Shown one piece after another: positions 32,687 to 44,640 of a DNA stretch of 64,000 nt. The first letter of the stretch is position 1; each line of letters begins with the position of its first letter. The stretch is from Gnetum montanum (taxonomy: Eukaryota; Streptophyta; Gnetopsida; Gnetales; Gnetaceae): positions 922,375 to 986,374 of the forward strand of contig MNCI01008302.1 in assembly GCA_015680685.1 (NCBI GenBank). The letters are read 5' to 3'. The notes below the pieces were generated by a model, which did no database searches, was not told the origin of the DNA, and worked only from the letters and a program-made list of their open reading frames with translations. Both the position numbers and the translations under genes were made by a program.

Positions 32687-33960
32687 TGATGAGACCCCTA
32701 GTGGTATTTTGTATGCTTATTGTGAGCCCTAGATTTATGAAGTATTTCATGCATCTTGTATTTGTATTCCTAGCATGTTTGATTTTGGTTTGTATCTTCT
32801 AGATATGCTCCCTTACCTATTGTATTACATGTTTAGGTTTTGTACATATTCCAAGCTCCTTAGGATGTCTTAAGGTTTCTTTAATATGTTTCTTTGGATT
32901 TTGAGTTTTATCTAAAATCAAGTCTTTATTTTCTAGCAAGAGGGAGGCACTGACTACCTTGCATTAGCACATCCTATTTAGCGTAGAGATATTAGTGCAC
33001 CTTTTCCAGTGCAACCCCTTCCACACATCTCTTGCATATCTAGGATTGTGTTCAAGTGTTTAAAGTATGATATGATTGGTTAGGGTTACATTGACAAATC
33101 TTCATTGACACCTAACCATTGATGAACCTCCATTGTTATATTGCAAACATTATAAATACTTAATATGAGCTCTTAAATACATTTTGAGTCAAATATTCAT
33201 TTCCTTGAACTTTTAGCATCTAGTTTATGTGAAGAGCTCCTTCTAACTTGGGTAAGTTGATTCTTTATGTTTTTGTATATTTTAAATTGTCACTTTTACA
33301 AGTATAGATAAACTCTATTAGAGTGCTCCTTTGCTTATGTAACCTAGAACAATTTGATCAATGTAGAGTTTAATAATTTTGTAGTAAATAAAGCTCAAGG
33401 TTTTTTGTTTATTTAAATATCATTGATGCCTTAGAACATTAAAACATTAAAAATATTTATTTGAATTTCATTTCATCAAATTATAATAATTTATCCTTAC
33501 CTAAGAAGGTTACAAATATACAACATAATGTTGGACCACCAAGGTTGTAACTAAGATTCATTTATTATTTTTTGTATGTTGTATTGCATCTATTTCATAA
33601 GAGATTATGATATGTCCAAGTGATTGTGAGCATCACACCTATACCTACAAAGGATTGTGATGCATGTATGTTTATTATTTTTTTATTATTATATTTATAA
33701 AATACATAATAATTATAAAATATAAAATTACAAATATTTTATCAACTCTCCATTGTGGCAATATAAGTATTTATTATATGATATGTATCATATCATCTTT
33801 TATATTTCTTGAATGCAATGACATACATAAGTGTTCTTTGTAGTCCACTCAAAATTATCTTCAAAGCTTACAACCATATTGCAATGCATTTGTATGATAT
33901 AATCCCATTAGTCATGACTAGTGGGACCCCTATTAGAATCAAAGTGAAGGAATTGAGCTT
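32687..33960 (+). repeat. 3' LTR of element B
   Basis: Begins TGATGAGACC after a short purine stretch (GAAGAAA). It is collinear with 17119-17845 plus 26804-27280, including the TATA box (33151-33158) and donor-like GTAAGT (33252-33257). It is uninterrupted, which shows what B looked like before C inserted. The right end is set where the two copies stop resembling each other. Confidence 0.6.
33151..33158 (+). promoter_or_regulatory. LTR TATA box (B, 3' copy)
   Basis: TATAAATA, partner of 17530-17537. Confidence 0.6.
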
Positions 33961-34737
33961 ACTCTTACTAGAGCATTCAAACATGCTTCTAGATTACCTC
34001 ATGTTGAAGTAAAAAATTCTAATGGAATAGAAAGTACTGAATCTTTTTTCTCTTGACTCTAAATGTTAAATAAATACTTTTAGCTTGAAGATGTTGAAGA
34101 TTCAATAGGTGTCATATGTTGACATAAAAATTAAAGGTATGGTACATGTTTTATGAGAGAAGAAAAGTTATGCTTATTTTGTAAGTAATGACACTCTAAT
34201 TAAGGATTGATCTCTTATGCAATTTATGCTTAAGAAAAAGTTTGAGAAGACAAAACATAGCTAAGAAAAAATTCAAAGACTAAAATACATGGGACAAGGT
34301 GATAAAAATGTGAAAGAATACTATATGGATTTTTACAAAGATTTCTAGAAAGTTAAAGTTTATTGGGATGAATATGAACAAAGTTCAAACTTCCAAGATG
34401 GATTGAAAAGGAACTTCAGCAAGAGCTTATTTTTTATGAGCTACAAAATTTGTATGAGACTTTTAATATAGTTCTTTAGCCTAAGAAAAACCTCCATGGC
34501 AATAATAAAGGTTCTAAGACTTCTAAAGGAAAAGACGTTAAGGCTTCTAATGGCAATAAATTAATAAAGGTATAAGGTAGTGCCAAATAAGATTCATATG
34601 AGAAGCAAGAGAAGAAAAAGAATGAAAAGTCAGTGTGGGTCCCTATTACCACTTGACATTCATCTCTTACTTGGAATCACTCAAGAATATAAGTGTTTCT
34701 CCTCACATGCATTAGTAACACTCCAAAGCTAAGTGTC
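33961..34737 (+). pseudogene. Gag-like remnant upstream of a PPT
   Basis: A decayed frame with the pattern KYMGQGDKNVKEYYMDFYKDF (about 34287-34345), then WDEYEQSSNFQDGLKRN, equivalent to the RQGxxSVEEYxxEF ... MARFxxGL signature of plant Ty3/gypsy gag. A Lys/Ser-rich stretch follows (about 34500-34640). No zinc knuckle is readable. It ends at a polypurine tract and LTR start, so it seems to be an internally deleted element. It could be the second half of the gag started at 16800, separated by the B insertion. Confidence 0.5.
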
Positions 34738-35420
34738 AGGTGGAGGAGTGTTGGAACCATATGTATCATCTAATGCTTACCTAACCACCATTTAATCTAC
34801 TTCTAAAATATCATCAAGATGTAGTTTGTAGTGATATTAGTAGCTAATATTACTCTACGCTTGGGTTAATTTACCAAATCATGGTAATGTTAATCATCCT
34901 TCAAAAGATATATGTCCATTTTATTAAAAATAAGAAGAATTTATCATCATCTAAGAAGAAGAGAGGATTAGAAAGAGATAAGAAAGAGTTAAGAAAAGAA
35001 AGAAAGAGAAAACTCCTCTAATAAGTGAAGGGTGATCTTAAGCACCTCCACTTTCAATCATGTTATCATAGGAAAGAATATGAGGAATTCCTTTCTCATT
35101 TTGAAGTAGAGTCAAGAGTGTTATAAGCATATCCTTATCACAAATTCATCTCAAGGCATTTGAAAGTTATGCATGCTCATAAAGCACCTTCTCAAGAGGA
35201 AATTTTTATGATGAAGTATTTTATTCAAGCTATAGCAAATTGAAGAATTTATATTATGCCTCTATTTTCTAAGTTCATTGCTCTCTCTTGAGTATAATGT
35301 TTTTAAATATAATTTCTCTAGTGAATGTATGTGTATCTCTCTTCATGCTCTCAAGAAATAAAATAAAAGTAGTAGTTTTATCAATTTTAACCTCTTAGTT
35401 ATTTGATCTATTTCATTCAA
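34738..35420 (+). repeat. PPT and start of an LTR
   Basis: AGGTGGAGGAG (34738-34748) is followed by TGTTGGAACC, a usual plant LTR start. Downstream, an A/G-rich run (34945-35020, AAGAAAGAGA-type) and AATAAAATAAAA (35357-35370) would suit R/U5. The right end and a partner LTR were not found. Confidence 0.45.
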
Positions 35421-37150
35421 TTTTATTAGTATCATGTAGTTTCATCATTTCAATCTTGTTTTACTTTTATTTCACTCTAATATGAAAGAATAATCAAAAG
35501 ATAAGCCTACAAACTCAAATTCCATGGAGTCAAAGACTCCCTTAAGTGACCTCCAAATAAGTTCAAGAGAAGTCTCTTAAGTTGTGGTATAATTCTAGGC
35601 ATTTTATGTGTATTACTATTGCCAAAATGTTGTCCAAATCTGAAGGCAAGTTCCCCATCCATGTTAAAGACCTCTTACCTATTTAAATTTCATGTTATGT
35701 GGTCCATTATCATTTTTTTTTTGTAAAATCTAGCCTATGAAACATTGGATTTGAAGTCCAAATATTATTTCTTGGTTGGTTATATCTTTAGATTTATCAA
35801 ATCCTTTATAAGTTTTAAGATATAGCTCTAAATTTTAATTTCTAGTAAAACCATGACTAGACCATGATCCATGGGGTATATAGAGTTTTGACCAAAAATC
35901 ATGGTCCACTTGTGGAATATAAAGAGTTTCAATTTCTTTGTTTTGGATCATCAAAACTTGTGATATTATAAAATGATCTCCCAAAGGTTATGGCCTTCAT
36001 AAAATCAAGTTAGAGGTATAGGGTAGTAGAATGAAATCTTATGAGGCCACCATAACTTGACCATAAATTGTGATATTTATTTCTAATGTTTTTTGATTAA
36101 TTTGGCCTCACCATAACTTATGGTATGCTTTGTTATCTTCACCATGACTTGTGATCGACTTGTGATAAACTTGTGATATTGTAGGTTTTTATCACTAGTG
36201 ATAACATTAACTAGTGGTTCGGTGGTGGTCCACTTTTTTAGTGAATTTTGAATTGAGGCTTGATGATTTTGAAAGGTTAAACAAACCTTATTGATGTTGT
36301 GCATTTAAATATTTCATATTTTTTACCATTTAATTTCTATATATATTGCAATGTGAGGCTCTATTTCTACAAGAAAAATGACCACTTGCAAGTAAGATAA
36401 CTAGAGGTGTAGTGGTGGTCAACTTTTTTTATTGAATTTTGAGATATCATTTTTTGATCTGAAAATTACAAATGAAAAAAAAATACTTTCCACAAAAATT
36501 TTAGAAGTGAATTTTTACCAAAAGGCTAATATTTACATATGAAGGAGTCCATGGTTTGCTATTCTACATTTTGAAAAATTTTAAAAATTTTCTTGGTTTT
36601 AATATCTCATGGGGTTAGGTTTGTTAGGAATTCATTGGATTAATATTTGGTTCACCAATAGTGTAATTTAATAATTCAAATATTTTATTTTTAGAAATGA
36701 GGTTTTTCCCCACAACTGATATGGTTATAAATGAAGCCAAAAAACTTGCAATTACCATGACAAACATTAGTAAGGACTTCTAATCATTAATGAGAAGAAT
36801 AGGCATATCATTTTAAGAATAAAAAACATCCCATAAAATTTAAAATAGGTTCTAGATAGGATTGAAAATAGGTGCTACATAGAATTAAAAACAAACACTA
36901 CTTAGAATTGAAAATAGACATTACATAAAAGGTTAGGAGTTGCATAGAAGAGTAGATTCGACATTGAAGATCATGCACCTCTTAGAATATCAAGTGCTCC
37001 ATGAAAGAGTAGGTGCCACATGACAAGCACCCCATAGAAGGCACCATGTAGTAATCATCACATAGTGGGCACCTCATAGAAGATGTTACATAGGAGATGC
37101 CTCATAGCAGGTGCTCCATAGAAGATGTTTTATAACAGCTACTTCATATA
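35421..37150. other. Unassigned region with degenerate short motif arrays
   Basis: No coding domain seen. 35830-36200 repeats CATAACTTGTGAT / ACCATGATCC-like words many times with irregular spacing. 36840-37145 repeats GAATTGAAAATAGG and CATAGAAG-TGC-type words about every 20-30 bp. These resemble the U3 subrepeat blocks next to LTR TATA boxes elsewhere in the window, so the region may be LTR-derived. Confidence 0.4.
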
Positions 37151-38090
37151 GAGAATGGTAATGCACATTTATTTACATAAAAAACATTAATGCAAATGTC
37201 TTTTACATCTTACATTTTCCATTTACTTTAAGTTTTATAGGTAAATAAGAAATTATGTCTTTTTTGAATTCAATGAAATGGGTCTTAGAAGCTATGTCTA
37301 CCTAAAATTAAAATATTATTTTCCTAATCATGAACAAATTATGATTTTTTTAGCTTCAGTGAAAAAACCTAACTTTTTATCTAGATATGGAAGTTGAGTT
37401 CTACTTTTTCTTATGTTGGCATAGAGAAATAACCTTGATTAAATAGTGTATTTACTTATTTTAGGTGACTACTAGTTTCTGGCTTCACCAAGGCATGAAA
37501 GCTTCAAATAGCTTCAGTTGGACCATTGAGCTAATGAGTTGACTTATATACTTTTTAGTTACTTAAAAGTAATATGAATGTTTTTTTACTAACATTAATT
37601 AATAGTGAGCTTTTTATTTTAGCTATCTTTCAAATTTGGTTAATAATCTTTGATAGTTTCCTAATCATCAAGCTATTGATTTTACAATAATTATAATAGA
37701 ATTTTTTTTATGAAAATAACGATTCAATAAATCTAAGTTCTTTACTAACGTAATTCCCAAGAAAAACTAATGTTAATGTTACACAAAGCAAAACCTTCAA
37801 TAAAATGATCACTTATTACAAAGCTTAGATTTTGAACTTAGAATAACATCTATCCCATATTAATGCTATTTAGAATCAACACTTAAATAATCTATGTTAT
37901 TTAATAGCAATAACAAAAAAAGCTAGACCTTTGCAAACAAAGAAAACAACTTGTTCCAAAACTTACATTTACTAAAATATAACTATATGTAAATCTAGCT
38001 AAACACCTAGAAAGCTATCAAAAAAATTATCAAACCAATAGATAACTTAAAAAGGAAAGAAATACCTACTTAGAATGTTATTATAGTAAA
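37151..38090. other. AT-rich sequence, nothing recognised
   Basis: No convincing open frame, repeat pair or motif on either strand. Confidence 0.5.
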
Positions 38091-38099
38091 AATTATCTT

Positions 38100-39360
38100 T
38101 TATAAGACTTTTCTACCTCTTCCCTTCCTTCCTTTTACAAATTTTCATGAAGCTTTATATACTAGTTTGAGTGGATATAGTGGTTACATTATCCAACTTT
38201 GTTCAAGTCTTACTTAATTTAATAGCTTCTTTATACAAGATTAAGCTATTAGATGGTTACTAAAGAGTTTCAAAAGAAATTTTTATTCTTTAAACCTATT
38301 GACCCTCTATTGGAAGTTGTTGAGATATTTTTCCATAACTATATATGACTTATTTTTTGGTTTAGCTTATTAGGCTTTGATTGATCTAGCTTTTAAATAA
38401 CCTTTTAATATTTGATTCATTAGCTCTTAATGCAAATAATGAATTGGCTATATCATTTAATGCAACTTCCATTGTTGAATAAGCTTATTCAAATTCATTT
38501 TTTCAGTTGCTTTTAGCCATGAATTTTACTGTTGCCATTATTGTATTATCTAGAGAATGCTGTTTGAATTGTAGTAATTTATGTTTCATTTATGTAGTTA
38601 TCATAACCAAGTTTTGAGCTCTTTAATCAACCTAATTATAAAAGGCCTTATTTTTTCTAGCTTCTTCAACTCCTATCCTAACTTCTCTTACCCATTTCCT
38701 TTAGAATTTTAACTTAAAAATAATATTTTAAATTTTGGCTATAGTAAGAATGATTGATCTAAAACTTTACTTCTCTTAACCTATTCTAATTCTAAGCATA
38801 CACTATCCAATATTTCCTCTAACTATAAATATGCTTGTTTCTTATTTTCAAACAAAGACTCTTTTATAATAATTTTAATCTTCATGCACTTATTTAAGTC
38901 TCTAGAATTGTTGAGCTTATCTTTTAGCTTTATTATCTCTTGTTCATTTTAAATGAAGAATTATTTGAACTTTAAAAGTCTATTATTTGCCACTTGTCCC
39001 ATATCCTTGACCAAAATAGGTATAGCTTGTCTTAATGAGACATAATAAGGTTTTGCCCTTATTAATTGATCATCCTTTGTATATAAAAAGATAACACTAG
39101 TTTTAGTTTATCGCATGGTTTGATGTTTTTAGCTCAAGATTATCCTTTCTTATTTTTTCTCTACTTTGAAAGATCTTGTAGCTCCTTTCATTAGATAGCA
39201 ATAAGGGAAATCCAAAGTAGTTAAGGCCTGTGATGATGATTCAGGGGTGGAGCTATTACCTTGATTGAGGTATTCTTATTATTATTGTTGCTAATTCAAC
39301 TATTTTTATTTTAGCTACTATTGCTCTAATAATTTTTTCTATTTTTATTTCTTTGTCTTG
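38100..39360 (-). pseudogene. Coiled-coil-like coding remnant M, unrecognised
   Basis: The minus strand keeps codon-like structure in drifting frames for about 1.2 kb. From about 39400 it reads VATPFGNRNFTNQDKEIKIEKI, then LRAKPYYVSLRQAIPILVKDMGQ-like and long Lys/Glu/Leu/Ile-rich stretches (EEILDSVCLELE, ELKKLEKIRPF). Composition and length recall the second half of ORF G (10960-12000), but I could not align them by eye. Many stops. It abuts the LTR of J1 at 39363, so it was probably truncated by that insertion. It could be a gag-like protein of a non-autonomous element. Confidence 0.3.
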
Positions 39361-39362
39361 AT

Positions 39363-39914
39363 TTGTAAAATTCCTATTCCCAAATGGTGTTGCTACATAA
39401 CGAAGATGGTATCTCTTCATAACTAATGTTGAGATTAGTGTAACAAGACTTGAAAGGAAAAGTTGTAATTAAGATCTGAAAGGATGTGTAATAATAGCAA
39501 ACATGTCTCTTGAAGTGACCTTTTGGGGTTTAACCTAAGGTATTTATACCCAAGCATTAGAGGTCATATCAGTACGAAGTTGCAAAGTTGATAAATGTGA
39601 GTAACAGATGCTAGGTGAAGTGGCATAGGAAGAGGATTAACCATTCCTTTTAGCTGATTGTAGGCCGAACCATGCTAGTAGTGTTGGATTGCCTCTAAGG
39701 GATAGATGCCAAGGGAAGAAAACCCCAAGGAACACTCCCAGAGCATGATCGAGATATATAATTCTGCATCAATAAAGCATTCTTCTATTTTTTTGTCTAC
39801 ATTTTCCTTAAATATTACATATATTTGACATTTATTATATTATTGTGTTATGCCTAATGTCTAATATAACACATATTTGGTGTTTGCAATGACATCTATG
39901 AACGGGATGTCACA
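39363..39914 (+). repeat. LTR of element J1
   Basis: Direct repeat of 45174-45747: shared blocks include GAAGATGG(T/C)ATCTCTTCATAAC, GACCTAAGG(T/C)ATTTATACCCA, TTGCCTCTAAGGGATA and CA(A/T)TAATAAAGCATTC. It ends GGGATGTCACA, which with the ancestral TGTGACATCCC-type start (decayed to ATTCCTATTCC here, CACATCCCCATTCC in J2) gives the common plant LTR terminal inverted repeat. The left end is approximate. A polyadenylation-like AATAAAG is at 39772-39778. Confidence 0.75.
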
Positions 39915-39915
39915 T

Positions 39916-39927
39916 TTGGTATTAGAG
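39916..39927 (+). other. Primer binding site of J1
   Basis: TTGGTATTAGAG, one base after the LTR end, matches the initiator-Met tRNA site TTGGTATCAGAG except for one transition. Confidence 0.75.
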
Positions 39928-40985
39928 AAAATCATGACCCAAGAGCCATATAGAACCATTGATCCACTACAACCTAATGATGAATCATGGAGCCATGACA
40001 TAGGGAGATTTGCGGACTAGCACTAGAAGTGCCACATATCCAAGATGATCTATGTAAGCTACAGGATATCTTTCTATTGTTTTCATGGATAATGGGTCAA
40101 ACATCTACAAGAGAGATAGATCCCATCAACCAATAAAATTCTATCATGGATATCATTGGTTGAGGAAGATTTGATTATACCTCATCAAGATTCATCAATT
40201 TCAAGAGATGTTTGTTAGATAAGGATACATTAGTTGAGGTAACTATTACTCATCTTGTAATGATGTTAGATATATTAATTGATCAAGGCTATTGTTAAGT
40301 TCCTTCCTAAAGCTAAAGGTAATAACCATGATCTAAATTGACCTTATGTTGTTTAGAACCCATTATTCCTAAGCACCAAATCTCTATAACTTGCTGTTAT
40401 TTACCCTACTTAAGACCTAGATATTGGCAAGTTTAAGGAACTTAACCTATCTATAAGATTGTCTCATTTGTACTTAACTAATAAGGGTTATTCCCATGAG
40501 ATCCATAGGAAAACCAATACTTAGTGAATTAAGATTTCATAATCTTCTTCTTAATATTTTACTAGGGTATAACCATGATTTGAGAGAACAAACCTACATC
40601 ATACTTGCCAATTTATAAGGTCACAATATTATATTCTTATCTAAGAATCAATATATCATTTATAATTGAAACTTAGGTAATCTAAAATTTATCTTATTAC
40701 CTATATGTTAATCTAGTAATGTTAGTTTGGAAAANCCAAACTCACACCCTATCATCAGCCAAACCACCACATCAATTGCTAAGGTAAGGTAGAATAAAAT
40801 AATATTAAAAAGTAAAAAAAAAATTAATGTTAAAAATTTTTGGGCTTGGAATCAACCCCCTAACCTATGGGTTGCCAAGTCCAAGTCTTAATGCTTCTTT
40901 AATTAACCCCTTGAACAACTTACTAAGTTATATTAAAACATGAGCTTATTTAAATATATAAATAATCATTATTAAACTCATGTAA
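39928..40985 (+). repeat. Leader/internal region of J1
   Basis: Collinear with 45761-46640 (for example CATGGATATCATTGGTTGAGGAAGAT versus CATGGATATCATTAACCGATGAAGAT, and CAAACCACCAC.TC...AAGGTAAG). No coding domain could be read. It ends with a run of A and GGAATCAACCCCCTAACC. A single ambiguous base (N) is at 40735. Confidence 0.6.
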
Positions 40986-40989
40986 AAAA

Positions 40990-41640
40990 ACATTTGTAGC
41001 CCTGTGAGGGCCATGTTTGCCCATGGTGGCTGCATAGTCTTGACAAAGATCACGTTGGCCCATGAGAACCATGCAATGCATCATCACTTTGCTATAAAAT
41101 GCTCATCACCATCACTCCCTTGTTATTCCTCATTTGCCATTGAGAGCACCACCACCATCATCCATCTTTACTACTACATGCACCTTTAGTCTACTATCAT
41201 TTGGCATCATTTTCACTTGCCTACCATCCATTGCATTTTTTCCTATGTGCACTACATTGGCTCAAACCTTTGTGCATTGCTTAAACCCTTACCCACTACC
41301 CAAAGCTCTCATGGGCCATCACTATCATCTAGATCCACCATGCCATTGTTGTTCCTTGTGTTGCTACCTATAAGTGTTGGAGAAAGCTACTCCCTTAGCA
41401 CCCATGGACATTGCTTGCATTGGGAAAAGTTGCTACTCTTGGCACATCGTGGGCATTGTCGGTGTTGGGAAAATTTGCCTTCCTTGGCACTCATGGACAT
41501 CGTCAATGCTAGGAAAATTTTCCTCTCCCAGCACTCGTGGACACCATTGGCATTGAAGAAAGCTACCTCTTGGAAATGGAAATGTTTTTTGACATTTGAC
41601 AAAAAAAATTTGAAATATCCTTTAATTGGCAAGAAAATTC
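40990..41640 (+). repeat. C-rich variable tract of J1 with 45-bp tandem repeat
   Basis: A C/A-rich, GC-richer block in place of internal genes. At about 41380-41570 four units of about 45 bp repeat a TGGACATTGCTTGCATTGGGA-type phrase; 45 is a multiple of three, so one frame stays open (about 41217-41672) and encodes an imperfect 15-residue repeat (GHCLHWEKLLLLAHR and variants). J2 has a compositionally similar tract with a different repeat. I do not think this is a real gene. Confidence 0.55.
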
Positions 41641-42284
41641 ACAAGATGACAAAATCAAGTTGTAAACTTTAAATATAAAAATGTGAAGAAAAATTCTCAT
41701 GAAAGAAATTTGATCTTTGGGAAGCAATTATTCGAATAAGAATTTTTTAATTAAGTGTGCTTGCCTTAGAGTAGTACTAGGATGGGTGACATCTCAAGAA
41801 AGTATCATTTTTTGTGCCTAAAGATTTTAGAATCTAGAAGTCATAGCTTTTGATTCTAGAAGCCTTTTTCAACTAACAAAGAGTTATTCCCTATAGATTT
41901 TTAACCTTTTGGACACAATGGTAAAGTTAGATCTACCCCATAAACCTTAAAAAATTAGTTTTTACTCCTTTCCCAAACATAGTGCCTCAAGACCTTCCCT
42001 TGAAAGCTTAATTTTAGCATAATGTCAGTATGCAATGTCCATTTCTAATATATGAATAGTCATTCCTAACATTTCTTAACCTTTTGAACTCAATGGTGGG
42101 GTCATATTTATCATTTGTATACTTAAAAATTAGATGATATCTTAAAGTATGTCTTAAAGTATGAACTATAATGGTTAAGAAGATGTATATTGGTTCATCC
42201 TATAACCAAATCATACTATAGAACATGGAGAGTCATAATCTTATTCCAATAAGGTGTATGATAGCCATAAAGAATAATGGCCTA
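41641..42284. other. No gene seen
   Basis: AT-rich sequence between the J1 tract and the CCR4-like pseudogene. It might hold an unrecognised 5' part of that pseudogene. Confidence 0.4.
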
Positions 42285-43395
42285 GAAGAGAATCCAAGAA
42301 TGAGAATGAAAGTTGCAACATACAACATACTTGCAAGATCCTTAACTAGTAAAAGACAACATTCCCTATGTCCACCATGGGCCTTGGATTGACATGAGTA
42401 TCAATACCCATGCAAAGTTGCAAGATTTGGATACTAATGTTTTGTGCCTCAAAGAAATCTTGCCATGAGAATTCCTATACCAATTTTAACTAGACTTGAG
42501 AAAGATGGGATACAAAGGTATTTATGAGAAAAAAGGTTCTTGTAGAAGTTCTTCTTTTGAACCATATAGATTAGCCTATTGTAGAAATCACAGCATAGAT
42601 GGTTGTTTGATCTTGTATAAAGAAGGCAAGTTTAAATTAGTATAAAGATTTGAATGAAGTTTAGAAGATATGATATTTGAAATCCTAGAACTTCAAATCA
42701 TGGAAAAGAAAGAATAGTCAAGGTTCTAGAGAAGTCACATAGCTTTAGCAATGATACTAAAAAATCAAGTTATTAGGAAGATGTACATGCGTAGTTAGCA
42801 CCCATTTAATTGTCAAATTAACATGACAAGATATTAAAGTGTGCAAAGAATCATACTTTATTAAAAAAATAGAGGAACTTTTGAAGATTAATTATTCCTA
42901 AGATATATTAATCAAGTGCCAGTTGTCCTTTGTGGAGACTTCAATGCGAAACTTAGAAGTAGTATTTATCAATTCTTAAAATATGGATCTATAAAGGAAT
43001 ACATGGAAGATGAACCCAATTTGAAGAATATGTTCTAATCAATTTAACATGTAATTTCATTGGCCATTCTTCTTACTTTGAATCTTCAATAGATAAATCA
43101 AATCCCAGAATTTAGGATTAGATGATGTTAATGGATAGTACTCATTAAGAACCATAATTCAATAACTACTTTATCATGGTTAATAAAGATGGGTCAACAT
43201 CATTCTTAATTGAGACTCTAGATTATATTTGGTACAATGTCTGATTCTTTCAAGTTATCAAGTTACTAGAGTTAATTTCTAAAGAAGAAGTTGAGAAGAA
43301 GCAAGATCAAATCCTTCTAGCCTGAACAAGACCATGTGATCATATACCACTTATGATAGCATTACATCTACTTTCATTAATTTCTAATATTGATC
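42285..43395 (+). pseudogene. CCR4-type deadenylase (EEP nuclease) pseudogene, apparently processed
   Basis: A decayed copy of a host gene of the endonuclease/exonuclease/phosphatase family, closest by pattern to carbon catabolite repressor 4 (CCR4), the mRNA poly(A) deadenylase. Motifs in order: VATYNILA (about 42312), CPPWALD then TGA in place of the next Trp (stop at 42390-42392), LCLKEI with the metal-binding Glu at 42454-42456, DGCLILYKEGKFKLV (42598-42642), LCGDFN (42931-42945), ETLDYIWYN (43212-43238) and CDHIPL (43335-43352), the last normally SDHxPL. At least three frameshifts and several stops. The spacing between motifs fits a continuous coding sequence without introns, whereas plant CCR4 genes have several, so a reverse-transcribed copy is likely. 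No poly(A) tract is visible. The 5' end is not defined. Confidence 0.75.
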
Positions 43396-43425
43396 AAGAT
43401 TAGGAATTATCTTAACCTTATGTGG

Positions 43426-44640
43426 TGTTTAAAAATTTAGTCGTTGGAGAACTGAAAATATCAGTGCATACAACTTTAATCTTGAATTTATAGGGTCTTC
43501 AAAAAAATGGGATTCAAGATGCCCTAGATGGTCAAGTAGATCACTTAGGGACTTATGAAATGCAAAGATTAATAATGTAAAGAAAAATGTAGATCTAAAA
43601 AAACTAGGAAGAAAATAAAAATTGCATAAAAATTGAAAACTTTAAAACTTTATTGAACAAATAAAGAATGAGTTTAGGAGATGTGTACAATGTTGCCCCT
43701 AGAAGAACAAAGGGGGTTCACTTGGATGGAGGTTCAGAGTCCATTGAAGCTAATATGATCCACTTCACGATCCATATGCTTAGCCACTCCTGATGTTATC
43801 AAACCTTCTTTATTGCTACTCTAGATCTACAATGTTGGTCATTACTTGGGGGGTGTTGAGAAATGTGAAAAATTTGACTACCAAAATGCTCCATGTTAGG
43901 AGTTAAGAATTCTAGGAGTGTAGTGTAGAAACCAAAAATGCATAAATCTTAGGGGGTTAACAAGGCTATAGGGTTTCCATGCTAGAAGGCTCTAAGAAGT
44001 TGCATTATGCAAGTTGTGCAAGAGCTCTTGAATGCCAAAAATGCTATAATTCTTAAAATGCCAAAGTGTGGAACCTGAAAATGGTGTTGGAGGTTGATTT
44101 TTATAGGTTTTGGGTCATGGGTTGGGTTGAAAGTGGTTGTAATTTGGCTAACAAATTGGCTGCAATTTTTTTCAAATTTATGCTATGTATAGGTAAGATG
44201 GGTGCCCAATTTGGGGGGTTACTATGTATGGAAAATGCCAAACTTCAATGGACATTCCATTTACTATAAATAGTAATGGATGTATGCCATCTACACTAGA
44301 GAAAGATATTCTATGTTTGGCCTTCTATCATCCTTGCTGGAGTGCATGGTCAATGTTGAAGTGCATGAAATGTTGAAATTTGGTGCATGTGGCCTCTACA
44401 TTGGGCTCATGTAATTTCCATGTTGAGCATGTAGTCTCCACACTGGAGCTAAAGTCTCCATGCTAGGCATAGAGTCCCCCACACCCTTCCATGTTGAGGT
44501 TTATCCTTCCAAGATAGGAGTAGGTGACCCACATCCCTCCACATTAGGGGTAGGTGAGATCTAACCCTTGTAGATGTTTTCAATGTAGAAAAGTGTATAC
44601 CCCCCCCCCATAAAACCTATTAAATTGCCATTTTTGACAT
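43426..44640 (+). repeat. Long direct repeat I1 (probable LTR)
   Basis: Collinear with 49934-50760: both start TGT.TAAAAAATTTGGTCGTTGG-like, share TCAAAAAAATGGGATTCAAGATGCC, CAAGAGCTCTTGAATGC, ATGGTGTT(G/A)(G/A)GG(A/)TT and CATTCCATTTACTATAA. A TATA-like TATAAATA (44265-44272) on the plus strand and repeated CCATGTTGAGG / CTCCACATTGG words downstream support LTR identity. Neither PBS nor PPT is clear, so orientation is uncertain. A poly-C run lies at about 44601-44611. Confidence 0.55.

Noticed and set aside
40735-40735. Single ambiguous base N
   Set aside because: Most likely a base-calling or polishing artefact; it carries no biological meaning.
40850-40905. Phrase resembling a tRNA-derived repeat (AACCTATGGGTTGCCAAGTC)
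   Set aside because: Common in dispersed plant repeats; no fold, poly(A) tail or target duplication to support a SINE.
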